Source: JAHJCW01 sp965369995
GTDB taxonomy: Bacteria > Fidelibacterota > Marinisomatia > Marinisomatales > JAHJCW01
Length of the DNA: 64,000 nt
Direction of reading: 5' to 3'
Assembly (NCBI GenBank): GCA_965369995.1
Contig: CBDURO010000001.1
Location: 62,001 to 126,000, forward strand
The position numbers and the translations under genes were made by a program. The notes under the pieces are model-generated. The model saw nothing but the letters and a program-made list of their open reading frames with translations. It had not been told where the DNA came from and did not search any database. Below are positions 44,951-55,391 of this stretch, one piece after another; within the stretch, counting starts at the first letter, position 1; the number at the start of each line of letters is the position of its first letter.

Positions 44951-45055
44951 ATGACTATTGCTAATAAGATTTTAGCAATTAAAAGAAAACATGGCGAATT
45001 GTCACAGGAAATTGAAAAAATCATCCAACATTTCATTATAAATTCTAAGAAATAA
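44951..45055 (+). CDS. Possible 34-aa small protein
   Basis: A short frame encoding 34 residues, basic and helical (ANKILAIKRKHGELSQEIEKI). It begins 11 bases after the previous stop and ends at the terminator stem, and it lacks a clear ribosome site. It might be a real small protein of the island or a chance frame. Confidence 0.3.
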   Translation: MTIANKILAIKRKHGELSQEIEKIIQHFIINSKK

Positions 45056-45087
45056 AAAGCCCCCGCAACCGCTACGGGGGCTTTTTT
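45054..45087. terminator. Bidirectional terminator between the island and ftsZ
   Basis: Perfect 12-bp stem AAAAAGCCCCCG/CGGGGGCTTTTT with a 9-base loop and T-runs on both strands. It ends both the accessory island and the convergent dcw operon. Confidence 0.93.
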
Positions 45088-45125
45088 AATCAGCGTCTTT
45101 ATTTAATACAAAAAGGAGGAGTTAC

Positions 45126-46313
45126 TCATTTTTGACGCCGAAGAAATGCGGGTACTTCTAAATCAGTGTCCTGCAAATTGATAGTACTATCATCAAAAAT
45201 GAATTTTGGTTTTGGATCTAATGGTTGTATGATTTCAGCTTTATCATTCTTTTGATGCAATGGTATATTCACCTGTTCGGTAAGTATCCGAGTTTGTTCT
45301 CTATGTGGGATATGAGTGTAAGGTGTACGATCAATAGACTCTTCAATCGGTCTCGGTTTACTGAATCCGGTTGCGATAACGGTAACTTGTAGTTCATCCG
45401 CCATTGTCGGATCAATTACTGCTCCAAAGATTAAATTGGCATCTCGACCCGCTTCTTCGAAGATAATAGAAGCAGCCTCATCAACCTCGAAAAGCGTCAT
45501 ATTATTACCACCGGTAATATTGACCAAAACACCCTGAGCGCCACTGATACTGGCGTTATCCAATAATGGGTGGGATATGGCTTGTTGAGCAGCTAATATT
45601 GCCCTTTCTTCACCACTTGCTTTTCCCGTACCCATAATGGCTTCACCCATATTATTCATTATTGTTTCAACATCGGCAAAGTCAAGATTTATCATACCGT
45701 GGACGTTAATTAAATCAGAGATACCCCTGGCAGCTTGATGTAGTATTGAATCAGCCTGTTGGAAAGCGTCAATAAGAGTAGTTTCCTTTTCAACAATCGA
45801 CATCAACTTTTGATTTGGAATTATAAGTAACGTATCACAAATCTTGCGTAGTTCAGTTACACCGATCAAAGCTCGCGCCATTCGTTTGGGTCCTTCAAAA
45901 GTGAACGGTAAGGTAACAATTCCAACAGTTAGTATGCCCATTTCTTTTGAAATTTCAGCTACCAATGGTGCCGCACCGGTACCGGTTCCACCTCCCATTC
46001 CCGCTGTAATAAATGCCATATCCGCATTTGCGAGTAGAGATTGAACTGCTTCGCGATCTTCACTTATTGCCTGTTTCCCTAATTCGGCTTTAGCGCCTGC
46101 ACCTAATCCCTTGGTTAGACTTCTTCCAATCTGTATTTTTTTTGTAGCCAGGTTATTTTCAAGGTCTTGAGCATCGGTATTGATAACGCAAAAATCAACG
46201 CCCTCCATACCTGAATTTATCATTCGATTTACAGCATTACCACCGGCCCCACCAACACCTACGACTTTTAAATCTGCTTTTTGCTCAAATATTGAATCGA
46301 ATTCAAATAACAT
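45126..46313 (-). CDS. ftsZ: Cell division protein FtsZ
   Basis: Tubulin-like GTPase that forms the Z-ring. The 395-aa protein has the GTP loop GGGTGTGAAP (107-116), the N-terminal VGVGGAGGNAVN, NTDAQDL, and the C-terminal conserved peptide LEVPAFLRRQK used by FtsA and other anchors. The linker before the peptide is about 60 residues. It is the last gene of the dcw operon; AAGGAG sits just before its start. Confidence 0.97.
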   Translation of the reverse strand: MLFEFDSIFEQKADLKVVGVGGAGGNAVNRMINSGMEGVDFCVINTDAQDLENNLATKKIQIGRSLTKGLGAGAKAELGKQAISEDREAVQSLLANADMAFITAGMGGGTGTGAAPLVAEISKEMGILTVGIVTLPFTFEGPKRMARALIGVTELRKICDTLLIIPNQKLMSIVEKETTLIDAFQQADSILHQAARGISDLINVHGMINLDFADVETIMNNMGEAIMGTGKASGEERAILAAQQAISHPLLDNASISGAQGVLVNITGGNNMTLFEVDEAASIIFEEAGRDANLIFGAVIDPTMADELQVTVIATGFSKPRPIEESIDRTPYTHIPHREQTRILTEQVNIPLHQKNDKAEIIQPLDPKPKFIFDDSTINLQDTDLEVPAFLRRQK

Positions 46314-46346
46314 GAGTTACTCCTTTTTGTTAATTACATAATTATT

Positions 46347-47621
46347 TTAGAAAAATCCTTTAAACCAAGCGGATATTTTCCCTATTAAATCTTTTGCTCC
46401 AAATCGAATCGGTTCATCAAGTAATATGTCATCAGATTTTGATGTCCATAATGCTAACCCTATCACTGATGATAATTGTGGACTATTCGTAATATCAATG
46501 GAGCTAGTAATACCGCGCGGAGCACCTATTCGTACTCTCATTCCAAGTATTTCCTCACCGAGAACCGATATATTCGGCAATAAAGCACCACCACCGGTTA
46601 TTACTAATCCATATGTCAATTTGCCGTAACAATCGGTACGAGAAATTTCACGACCTATCAATTGGTATATTTCTACCATTCGAGCTTCCACATAACGTGA
46701 TAATTCATGCTCAGAAACTTTTATCGGCTTGCCGCTTTCATTATCCGGTATTTCAATTTGTAATTCCGGTGATGCCATCGAAGCTTTAGCGGAACCGTAT
46801 TTAAGTTTAATCCGTTCAGCTTCTTTTTTTGAAATACGCAGCATGACTGCGATGTCATTTGTAACGCTATCAGCACCAATTGGCAGAACTCCGGTGTGAC
46901 GAACACCGCCTTCATAATAGATTGTAATATCGGTTGTTTTGGACCCAATATCTGCTAATACAACACCCATATCTCTTTCATCGCTATCTATAGTAGCGAT
47001 ACCAGATGCCAAGCCCTGAAACGCTAAACCTTTAACAATGAGTCCTAGTTCTTCGGCACAATTCACAAGATTTGTAGCTGCGGAGGTTGTTACGGTTACC
47101 AAATGCACTCGAGCTTCAAGTCTCCGCCCGGATATGCCAATTGGATCTTTTATTTTATCCATCATATCAACGACATATTCTTGTGGCAAAATATGGAGAA
47201 TTTGCCTATCGGGAGGAAAACGTACACCTTTCGCAGTTTCCAATGCAAGTTTTAGATCATTTTCATCTATTTTATTTGATTGATTTACTGATGAGCTTGA
47301 GCTATTTCCATCGATCGCAATAGCTCCTTGTGTATTGATACCTCTAATATGCTCTCCAGACACTGATAACCAGACATGTTCAACCTTTACGTTTGCCATT
47401 TTTTCAGCTTCCACAAGAGCTTTTTCCATTTCTTCTAAAAATTTTTCGTGACTTGTGATGCTACCACGATTTATACCTGTTGAATCAGATGATCCAACTC
47501 CTAATAATTTATTTGTGTTTTCAACAATATCGGTTTCAATTATGGCACATCTGATTTTCGCTGAACCAATATCAATTCCAGTATGGATATTTATTTTTTT
47601 GGGGCGCGTGTTTTTCTTCAT
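46347..47621 (-). CDS. ftsA: Cell division protein FtsA
   Basis: Actin-like ATPase that tethers FtsZ to the membrane. The 424-aa protein has the phosphate loops GIDIGSAKIRC and VLADIGSKTTDITIY, a 1C domain with SVSGEHI, and a C-terminal amphipathic helix (IGKISAWFKGFF) for membrane binding. It overlaps ftsQ by 4 bases. Confidence 0.95.
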   Translation of the reverse strand: MKKNTRPKKINIHTGIDIGSAKIRCAIIETDIVENTNKLLGVGSSDSTGINRGSITSHEKFLEEMEKALVEAEKMANVKVEHVWLSVSGEHIRGINTQGAIAIDGNSSSSSVNQSNKIDENDLKLALETAKGVRFPPDRQILHILPQEYVVDMMDKIKDPIGISGRRLEARVHLVTVTTSAATNLVNCAEELGLIVKGLAFQGLASGIATIDSDERDMGVVLADIGSKTTDITIYYEGGVRHTGVLPIGADSVTNDIAVMLRISKKEAERIKLKYGSAKASMASPELQIEIPDNESGKPIKVSEHELSRYVEARMVEIYQLIGREISRTDCYGKLTYGLVITGGGALLPNISVLGEEILGMRVRIGAPRGITSSIDITNSPQLSSVIGLALWTSKSDDILLDEPIRFGAKDLIGKISAWFKGFF

Positions 47622-48379
47622 ACTTGGCGTTCCTTAGTTATAACTTGGTTGTCGTACCGTAAATCAAGATATGCATAATCTGTTAGTGATTTACGCCCGC
47701 TAATACTTTTTTCGAATTCTTTTAACACCAATATTTTTGACCATGTTATAGATTTTCCAATTACTATTTTTGTCGGTTCATCTGCCAGAATCAGCTCAAA
47801 ATCATTGTATTTACTTAATCTAACCTCCGATAAATTTTGATATAATTGCGGATATTCTTTCATAATCCTATTTAGAAATTGAACCACATTGATTGCCACA
47901 GGTGATAATGTCTGTTTTCCGACCGGATATAAATCATTTGTGATTTTAAAATTTGATAAGATGGGTATTTGAAAATCGAAAGAATTACTCCTAAAAGGTA
48001 GTACGGTGCTATTATTATCAATCAATAGTAATGGATTGCTATTTATTAAGGCTACCGGATATCTCTCGGATACCTCTATTAAAATACCTTTTGGAAAATG
48101 TTTACTTACACGTACACCTGCAACGTATGGATGTTGTTCTATTCTACTTGATATTGCTGATATATCTTCTATGAAAACGTCAGAACCGTATTCTTTTAAT
48201 AAAAATGATCTATATTCAGATTCTTCAATAATTGAATTGCCTGCAAATACGATATTAGGATTTTTAAATAATTGTGTGTATTCTGCCCAAGAAAAACTGC
48301 CCCAAACCAATACTACTATTGTAGTTATAGCAATAGTAACCATTAATACATTTATTATCTTGTTGATAAATTTATGCAT
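47618..48379 (-). CDS. ftsQ: Cell division protein FtsQ
   Basis: Bitopic divisome protein of 253 aa. A short cytoplasmic stretch, one membrane helix (about 8-28), a POTRA domain (NPNIVFAGNSIIEESEYRSFL on) and the beta domain follow. Sequence is poorly conserved but position between murB and ftsA supports the call. It overlaps murB by 8 bases. Confidence 0.87.
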   Translation of the reverse strand: MHKFINKIINVLMVTIAITTIVVLVWGSFSWAEYTQLFKNPNIVFAGNSIIEESEYRSFLLKEYGSDVFIEDISAISSRIEQHPYVAGVRVSKHFPKGILIEVSERYPVALINSNPLLLIDNNSTVLPFRSNSFDFQIPILSNFKITNDLYPVGKQTLSPVAINVVQFLNRIMKEYPQLYQNLSEVRLSKYNDFELILADEPTKIVIGKSITWSKILVLKEFEKSISGRKSLTDYAYLDLRYDNQVITKERQV

Positions 48380-49286
48380 TGAAAGTTCCTTCGGGGAAAC
48401 CTAACGTAGTAATTTCTAATTCAAGGACTATCGAATATTTCTTATAAATTGCATTCCGTATGAGTTTAATCAATTGTACTACGTCTTCGGCTTTAGCATT
48501 AGCTTGATTAATAATGAAATTTGCATGGATATCTGAGACTATCGCACCGCCAATTGATTTCCCTTTTAATCCAGCTTGATCAATTAAATAGCCTGCCGCA
48601 AAGTCCTTTGGATTTTTAAATACACTGCCCGCTGAACGAGACTTAAGCGGTTGTGTACTTTTTCTACTCAAATTTGCCTGATCACGATTTTTCCGTATCT
48701 CAGTTTCGGATACTTTTTTCAATTGAAATTCAGCGTTGAGTATAATATCATCTTTATTAATAGTAGACGAACGATAGCCAAATTCAATTTCATTGGCAGA
48801 AACTTGTTCAACAACACCATTGCTATTCAATAATTCGATTGCGGTTAAATAATTGGATATCTCATTTCCAAAAGCTCCTGCATTCATAATTAATGCTCCA
48901 CCTAAAGTACCCGGAATACCAATTAGAGTTTCAAGTCCGCCTAAATTCTGCTTAATGCATTCTTTAACTAATTTTGATAACTTTACGCCTGCTCCTACAT
49001 AACACTTATTTTCGTCAAACAATATTTTCTTAAAAGATTTTTCTAATGAAATAACAAAGCTGTTTATACCTTCATCAGATACAAGCAAATTAGAACCACT
49101 TCCAATGCAATTAACGGGTACTTGATGTTTTTTAGCAAACGATTTGATCATATGCAAATCGTTTATGGATTTAGGTTTAATAAATGCTAACGTAGGTCCA
49201 CCAATGCCATACGATGTATGATTTGCCATTGGCTCATTTTTCATAATTTTTCCGGTTATCATTTTTTTTAATTCGTTTAAATCCAT
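48372..49286 (-). CDS. murB: UDP-N-acetylenolpyruvoylglucosamine reductase
   Basis: FAD enzyme that reduces UDP-GlcNAc-enolpyruvate to UDP-MurNAc. The 304-aa protein has NHTSYGIGG, GSGSNLLVSDEG, the catalytic Ser in RSAGSVFKNP and a late Glu in the C-terminal domain. Lack of the extra loop of the E. coli form suggests the shorter type II enzyme. It follows murC by 5 bases, a common alternative dcw order. Confidence 0.94.
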   Translation of the reverse strand: MDLNELKKMITGKIMKNEPMANHTSYGIGGPTLAFIKPKSINDLHMIKSFAKKHQVPVNCIGSGSNLLVSDEGINSFVISLEKSFKKILFDENKCYVGAGVKLSKLVKECIKQNLGGLETLIGIPGTLGGALIMNAGAFGNEISNYLTAIELLNSNGVVEQVSANEIEFGYRSSTINKDDIILNAEFQLKKVSETEIRKNRDQANLSRKSTQPLKSRSAGSVFKNPKDFAAGYLIDQAGLKGKSIGGAIVSDIHANFIINQANAKAEDVVQLIKLIRNAIYKKYSIVLELEITTLGFPEGTFNA

Positions 49287-49291
49287 AAATT

Positions 49292-50677
49292 TTATTTAAA
49301 TGTATTTTTTAATTGATGAAAATATTTTTCGCTAAAGCGCCAAATTGTTCCTGCTCCAATGCTGATTACCATATCACCAGGCTGAGTTATCTCATTTAAT
49401 TTTTCATTTATATCATCAAAATTGGGGATGTAATGCACATGTCTATGACCTAATTTTTTAGCCGCTTTAGCAACTAAATTTCCGTCAATACCTTCAATTT
49501 TTTCTTCACGAGCAGGATAAATATCTGTTACTATTAAAATGTCACTATTTAAAAACGATTCCGCAAATTCACGGTAGAAATCACGAGTTCTAGTAAATAA
49601 ATGTGGTTGAAACACTGCTAAAATTCGGCGATTCCAACCGCTTCGTGCGGCACTAAGAGTAGCGGCAACCTCCGTTGGATGATGAGCATAATCGTCCACT
49701 ACCATAATATCATTAACAATTCCTTTGATCTCAAAACGACGTCTAACACCGTCGTATTCAATTAATCCTTTCTTTATGATATTGAATGGAATTTCCATTT
49801 CCATTCCGACAGCAATTGCAGCTAAGGAATTAAGTACATTATGTTGACCGGGAACATTTAATTTAATTTGTCCCAATTTTTGATGATGATAAAATGCCGA
49901 ATAGATTGCTGTATTATTTTTAAATTGAATATCTTCTGCACGGTAATCAGCTTGGCTTGAAATTCCGTAAGTTGTTATCGGACGATATATATCTGAAATA
50001 ATTCCGCGTATACCAGGAGAGTCTAAACAGACAATGACTCCTCCATAAAATGGACAAGAATTACAAAATTGGATAAATGCATTTTGCAATTCTTCCAAAT
50101 TAGCGTAGCAATCTGTGTGTTCAAGTTCAATATTTGTAACAACTGATATTGTAGGACGCAAAGCAAGAAAACTGCGATCGAATTCATCCGCTTCAACTAT
50201 GATTATATCTCCTTGTCCCAATAATGCATTTGTACCTATGGTCTTCACTAATCCGCCCACAACAAGTGTTGGATCGTGATTAGCGGCATTAAGTACACTG
50301 CCAAGCATCGAACTAGTTGATGTTTTTCCATGCGTACCGCTAACAGCAATAGATGTTTCCTTAACAGCAATAAGTTCTCCAAGCATTTCCGCACGTCGGA
50401 TAACAGGAATTCCTTTATCTTTTGCTTTCAGTATTTCAGGGTTGTTTTCTCTAACTGCGCTTGAATAAACTAATACTTCACTGTCTCCAACATTTTGTGC
50501 TTTGTGCCCATCTGTATATATTTTAGCACCTTTTGTAATTAGATTTTGTATTATTTCGGAATCTTGAATATCTGAACCGCTGATCTCGAAATCCAGGTTC
50601 AATAGTAATTCAGCGATACCGCTCATACCGATTCCACCAATTCCTACAAAATGAATTTTTTTAACTTTTCTGAACAT
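49292..50677 (-). CDS. murC: UDP-N-acetylmuramate--L-alanine ligase
   Basis: Adds L-Ala to UDP-MurNAc with ATP. The 461-aa Mur ligase has the N-terminal GIGGIGMSGIAELL, the P-loop SGTHGKTSTSSM, HHPTEV and the late DIYPAREEKIEG. It overlaps murG by one base. Confidence 0.95.
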   Translation of the reverse strand: MFRKVKKIHFVGIGGIGMSGIAELLLNLDFEISGSDIQDSEIIQNLITKGAKIYTDGHKAQNVGDSEVLVYSSAVRENNPEILKAKDKGIPVIRRAEMLGELIAVKETSIAVSGTHGKTSTSSMLGSVLNAANHDPTLVVGGLVKTIGTNALLGQGDIIIVEADEFDRSFLALRPTISVVTNIELEHTDCYANLEELQNAFIQFCNSCPFYGGVIVCLDSPGIRGIISDIYRPITTYGISSQADYRAEDIQFKNNTAIYSAFYHHQKLGQIKLNVPGQHNVLNSLAAIAVGMEMEIPFNIIKKGLIEYDGVRRRFEIKGIVNDIMVVDDYAHHPTEVAATLSAARSGWNRRILAVFQPHLFTRTRDFYREFAESFLNSDILIVTDIYPAREEKIEGIDGNLVAKAAKKLGHRHVHYIPNFDDINEKLNEITQPGDMVISIGAGTIWRFSEKYFHQLKNTFK

Positions 50678-51774
50678 CAGCTTTTTACAACCTCTAAAAT
50701 TTGATCTATTATTTTATTTGTAGCATCCGGAACACCGATTTTTCTTGAGTTGTTTGACATACTTTCTAATTTATTGTCATTATATAAAATGCCGATAGCT
50801 GATCGAAATAATTTTCGGGCAGTCAATTCCTTTTCCGGTAATAATATTGCGGCTTTTGCTTTTACGACAGACTCTGCATTTTTAGTTTGATGATCACCGG
50901 CTGAGTGGGGGAAAGGCACTAAAATACTTGGTTTACCGCAGGCGGTTATCTCTGATAAAGTTAATGCGCCTGCTCGTGAAATGATTAAATCTGATGTTGC
51001 ATAAGCTTCCGGCATGTGGTGAATAAATGGTCGTATTTTAACGATTGACGAGTTCAAATGTTTAAACTGCTCATATTGATTCTGTCCAGTTTGCCAAAGA
51101 ATTTGTATTTTTTCTGAACTAAACATTGAAATACTTTCGTTCATAATTTTGTTTAAAAATGCTGATCCCTGACTACCACCGAATAAAAATATAGTTTTTT
51201 GGTTGGGATTTAAATCAAATAACAAACCACCTTTTTTTCTATCTCCATTTTGTATATTTGCGCGGATAGGGTTACCGGTTAATAAAGTATTATTTAGTTC
51301 ATCCTTTGCTGCTTCAAATGCGATACAAATTCGTTTTGCTTCCTCGGCAAAATATTTGGTTGTTATCCCAGGATATGAATTCTGCTCTTGTAAAACAATC
51401 GGAATATTTCGTTTTACAGCTATTTTTAAAGGAATGGCACTTGCGTAACCACCTGTTCCAACAATTATATCGGGCTCGAGTTGTTTAATAGTTTTTTTTG
51501 CAATCCTCATTGAGTTATACAAACGCCAAGGTAGTAAAAGATTTCTTGAAAATGATTGTAAACTATATCCACGCTGTAAACCTCGAATCGGCAATAAAGT
51601 ATGTGGAAGTGCTTTTACCGGTAAAACTGTTGCTTCTATGCCAAATTTTGAACCTATATAATGCACTTTGATATTCGAATATCTTGTATGCATTGATTCA
51701 CCAATCGCAATAGCCGGATACAAGTGCCCACCGGTACCTCCACCTGCAATTAGGACTGTCAATTGCTTATCCAT
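50677..51774 (-). CDS. murG: Undecaprenyldiphospho-muramoylpentapeptide GlcNAc transferase
   Basis: Adds GlcNAc to lipid I to give lipid II on the inner leaflet. The 365-aa GT28 protein has the N-terminal GGGTGGHLYPAIAIGE loop, GTGGYAS and the C-terminal RAGALTLSEI. It overlaps ftsW by 8 bases. Confidence 0.95.
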   Translation of the reverse strand: MDKQLTVLIAGGGTGGHLYPAIAIGESMHTRYSNIKVHYIGSKFGIEATVLPVKALPHTLLPIRGLQRGYSLQSFSRNLLLPWRLYNSMRIAKKTIKQLEPDIIVGTGGYASAIPLKIAVKRNIPIVLQEQNSYPGITTKYFAEEAKRICIAFEAAKDELNNTLLTGNPIRANIQNGDRKKGGLLFDLNPNQKTIFLFGGSQGSAFLNKIMNESISMFSSEKIQILWQTGQNQYEQFKHLNSSIVKIRPFIHHMPEAYATSDLIISRAGALTLSEITACGKPSILVPFPHSAGDHQTKNAESVVKAKAAILLPEKELTARKLFRSAIGILYNDNKLESMSNNSRKIGVPDATNKIIDQILEVVKS

Positions 51775-52921
51775 TATAGCCTGGTTTCCATCCCTGATCG
51801 TGAGTTACAGATCGTTTAGATTGACTGATATTTAACAGTATACCAAGAGCAATCATATTGGTTAGAACACTTGATCCTCCGTAGCTGATAAGAGGTATAG
51901 GAAGACCGGTAACAGGAAAAATATTTGTTACAACTGCTGCATTAATGAATGCATATAAAATGATACTAAATGATAAACCAAGTGCAAGTAGCACGCCGAA
52001 AGAATCATTTGATTCTTTCGCAATTTTTATCCCGCGTTGGAAAATTACTAAGAATACAGTAAGCAATATCAGCACTCCGATTAGCCCGGTTTCTTCTCCG
52101 ATTATAGCCAATATAAAATCTGTATGCGGTGTTGGTAAAAATTGATTTTTTGCAATACTATTACCTAGCCCCATCCCAAATAAGCCACCATTACCAAGAC
52201 TTATTAATGATTGGGTAATTTGATAACCAGCACCAACAACATCTTCGTTGCCGCCTAACCATGACATAATTCGTGATCTGCTGTATGGTACAGATAACAT
52301 TAATGGGATGGTTATCAGTGCTGCAACTGCGCCGGCTGCTGTAAGCTGAATAAATCGTGCCCCGCCGATAAACAACATCATAGCTCCGATGATGCAAAGC
52401 ATAATACTGGTACTAAAATCAGGTTGTAGTACAATAAGTCCGACTAAGAGCACCATTACTAATAATGGAGGAAAAAATCCCGAATAGAAATCATGTAATT
52501 GATGTTTCTTTTTTGCCATGAATGCTGCAAGATATATTATTAACGCAATGCGAGCAATATCGGAAGTTTGTAATGAATATGTTCCCAAGTATAACCATCG
52601 CCCCGGCGAAGAGAAACCTTTAAGTAAATACCATCCTTTAGTGTAGACCAATAGCATTACTGTGATAACAATTAGGAATGGGGCTAAGAATTTTAGTTTA
52701 CGATAATCGAATACCATGAAAAACCCTAAAGCCAAGATACCAATTATTAATCTTTTTAAATGTGCTATGATAAAATACGTATCGGTCTGACCATTTGTTT
52801 TGGCTAACGAGAGTGAGGTACTGGAACTATACAACATAACTGTACCAATCACAATTAATACTATTACTGACCATAGTAATGGTTGATCAAATCGTTTTTT
52901 GGATATATCTAATTGTCTCAT
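51767..52921 (-). CDS. ftsW: Lipid II polymerase FtsW
   Basis: SEDS-family glycan polymerase of the septum. I start it at ATG 52921, overlapping the murD stop as ATGA, giving 384 aa; an in-frame ATG at 52942 would lie inside murD. About ten membrane helices are visible, with the conserved Asp region in LQPDFSTS and the family end motif PLISYGGSS. FtsW works with the FtsI encoded upstream in the same operon. Confidence 0.94.
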   Translation of the reverse strand: MRQLDISKKRFDQPLLWSVIVLIVIGTVMLYSSSTSLSLAKTNGQTDTYFIIAHLKRLIIGILALGFFMVFDYRKLKFLAPFLIVITVMLLVYTKGWYLLKGFSSPGRWLYLGTYSLQTSDIARIALIIYLAAFMAKKKHQLHDFYSGFFPPLLVMVLLVGLIVLQPDFSTSIMLCIIGAMMLFIGGARFIQLTAAGAVAALITIPLMLSVPYSRSRIMSWLGGNEDVVGAGYQITQSLISLGNGGLFGMGLGNSIAKNQFLPTPHTDFILAIIGEETGLIGVLILLTVFLVIFQRGIKIAKESNDSFGVLLALGLSFSIILYAFINAAVVTNIFPVTGLPIPLISYGGSSVLTNMIALGILLNISQSKRSVTHDQGWKPGYNG

Positions 52922-54291
52922 TTTCCCAATTCCATCACCCATTGGGCAAATTTGATTCCACGATCTTCAAAGTTTTTAAATTGATCAAAACTTGCGCACC
53001 CTGGAGACAATAAAACTATTTCGCCATTCACAGCTTTTTGGTTACTTAGTTGAACCGCGTCTTGTAATAACTCGATCTTACTCACCTCAAATGTGCTGGA
53101 GAGTTCTTCATGAATGGTTTCTTTCGCGTTGCCGTAGGCAACGATACATTTAATCTTATTTTTGAACTGTAATAATTCGGCGAAATCATTACCTTTTGCC
53201 AGACCGCCTAATATTAAAATAATAGGTTTTTCATAACTCTCTATTGCAACTTTGACTGCATCAATATTTGTTGCTTTTGAATCATTTATATATTCAATAC
53301 CATCTATTGTTGCAATGTTTTCTAATCGATGAGGTATTCCCTTAAAGGAATGCATCACGTCAGTGATTCTTGCATCAGAAATACCTAAGCAATGGGCGCC
53401 CGAAGCGGCAGCAAGGAGGTTATATAAATTATGCCGTCCGGGCAACCCAATGTTCTCGAGTTTGGTGAGTTTGGCGTACTCTTTGTTTATAACATTTGAA
53501 TTGTTTACACTATAAATACTTTTATCGGAATACTTTGGGCTAAATGTTATTTTTTTAGTTTTGTGTTTTTTAAGAGCATCAACTAATATTCGATCATCAG
53601 CATTAAAAATTATATAGTCTTGTTCTGTTTGATTTTCGGCTAATCGCAGTTTTGCCGTTAAATAGTTATCGAAAGTTTTATGCCGATCTAAATGATCAGG
53701 TGATATATTTAGAAATATCGATATATGTGGATGAAAATTTTCAATAAACTCCATTTGAAAACTTGATATTTCAAGTACATAAACTAGTTTTGGATCAGGA
53801 TTTTGTAATTCTTCCAATACCTTATCTGAAAAAGGGAATCCTACATTCCCGGCTAAAACTCCATTTATTTCTTCAGATTGACACATTTTTACAAGAGCAT
53901 GAACCGTTGTAGATTTTCCATTAGAACCAGTAACTCCTATTATTGGGGAATTGGTAAATAAACCGGCGAATTCAATTTCTCCAATAACTTTAATTCCACG
54001 TTTTTGTGCTTCTAAAACGATTGGTGAGTCTGCAGCAACTCCGGGGGAAATAACCATTAAGTCTGTATTAAAAATTTTATTACTATGTCCGTCAATTTCA
54101 CCTTGAACACCGAGAGATTCTAATGATTCCAAATTTTCCTTTACCGATTGTGATGAAGAATCATCACTAATAAAAACTTTAGAACCTAAATAGTTCGCTA
54201 ATCGCGAAATTGCAGTGCCACTACGCCCTAACCCAATTACGGTTACCGAACGGTTTTTCATTTCACTAATATATTTATTTGCCTTATTCAT
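52918..54291 (-). CDS. murD: UDP-N-acetylmuramoyl-L-alanine--D-glutamate ligase
   Basis: Adds D-Glu to UDP-MurNAc-L-Ala. The 457-aa Mur ligase has GLGRSGTAISR at the start, the P-loop GVTGSNGKSTTVH, NISPDHLDRH and the later INDSKATN. It overlaps mraY by 4 bases. Confidence 0.95.
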   Translation of the reverse strand: MNKANKYISEMKNRSVTVIGLGRSGTAISRLANYLGSKVFISDDSSSQSVKENLESLESLGVQGEIDGHSNKIFNTDLMVISPGVAADSPIVLEAQKRGIKVIGEIEFAGLFTNSPIIGVTGSNGKSTTVHALVKMCQSEEINGVLAGNVGFPFSDKVLEELQNPDPKLVYVLEISSFQMEFIENFHPHISIFLNISPDHLDRHKTFDNYLTAKLRLAENQTEQDYIIFNADDRILVDALKKHKTKKITFSPKYSDKSIYSVNNSNVINKEYAKLTKLENIGLPGRHNLYNLLAAASGAHCLGISDARITDVMHSFKGIPHRLENIATIDGIEYINDSKATNIDAVKVAIESYEKPIILILGGLAKGNDFAELLQFKNKIKCIVAYGNAKETIHEELSSTFEVSKIELLQDAVQLSNQKAVNGEIVLLSPGCASFDQFKNFEDRGIKFAQWVMELGK

Positions 54292-55391
54292 CGAATCTTA
54301 AATGTTGTCAGTGAAAACAAAGCAAGCAATAATCCTATAATCCAGAATCGTATTACGACTTTAGTCTCGGGCCATCCTTTCAATTCAAAATGATGATGTA
54401 CTGGTGCCATTTTCCATAATCGTTTTCCTTTACCCGTTTTCTTTTTAGTGTAGCGGAAATAACCCCATTGTGACAAAACTGAAAGCGCTTCCCAGACAAA
54501 CACGCCACCAATAATAAATAATAAAAGTTCTTTTTTCAGCAAAACAGCCATAGTGCCAAGGGCCGAACCGGTTGAAAGTGATCCAACATCTCCCATAAAA
54601 ACTGTGGCAGGAGCGGAGTTATACCATAAAAATCCCATACATGCACCAACAGTAGCTGCAGCAAAAATTGTTAATTCTCCTGCTCCAGGTAAGTAAATGA
54701 TATTTAAATAATTGGAAAAGTCAACACGTCCGGAAACATATGCAATTCCTGCAAAAGCGACAAATGCTATCGCCAGTAAACCGGAAGCTAATCCATCTAA
54801 GCCATCTGTTAAGTTGACAGCATTTGATGTACCTGTTATCACCAAAATTATCATAATTGGATAGAACCATCCCAAGTGCAGTACATAATCTTTAAAAAAT
54901 GGGACAGATGTATAACTCCATAAATCAGCAAATTCAGGACGGAAATACATCCAAGTGCTAATTATAATTCCAAGAGTAATTTGACCTGCCAGTTTGTATC
55001 GGGCTATAAGTCCCGATTCCTTCTTCTTAATTACTTTTAGATAATCATCAATGAAGCCGAAGAATCCCATCCATAAAGTGGCAATTATAATTATTTGGAT
55101 GTAAACATTATCCAATTGAGCAAAGAGGAGGGTTGGGAGGAGTATGGTGGTGAGTACCATTACGCCTCCCATTGTTGGCGTGCCCTTTTTTGTTTGGTGA
55201 GATTGTGGTCCTCTGGATTGTATTTCTTCGCCTATTTGATGGTGACTCAATTGACGAATAACCCAAGGACCGATGAGGAAGCTTAGAACCAGCGCAAAGA
55301 TTGCCGCCATTACTGATCTGAATGTTATATATTGAAATAGATTCAGCGGCGACCATACTTCGGATAATGGATATAGAAGGTGATATAACAT
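54288..55391 (-). CDS. mraY: Phospho-N-acetylmuramoyl-pentapeptide transferase
   Basis: Transfers phospho-MurNAc-pentapeptide to undecaprenyl phosphate to form lipid I. The 367-aa protein has about ten membrane helices, GTPTMGG, the catalytic DD-type loop FGFIDDYLK, NLTDGLDGLA and MAPVHHHFE. It touches murF by one base. Confidence 0.96.
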   Translation of the reverse strand: MLYHLLYPLSEVWSPLNLFQYITFRSVMAAIFALVLSFLIGPWVIRQLSHHQIGEEIQSRGPQSHQTKKGTPTMGGVMVLTTILLPTLLFAQLDNVYIQIIIIATLWMGFFGFIDDYLKVIKKKESGLIARYKLAGQITLGIIISTWMYFRPEFADLWSYTSVPFFKDYVLHLGWFYPIMIILVITGTSNAVNLTDGLDGLASGLLAIAFVAFAGIAYVSGRVDFSNYLNIIYLPGAGELTIFAAATVGACMGFLWYNSAPATVFMGDVGSLSTGSALGTMAVLLKKELLLFIIGGVFVWEALSVLSQWGYFRYTKKKTGKGKRLWKMAPVHHHFELKGWPETKVVIRFWIIGLLLALFSLTTFKIR

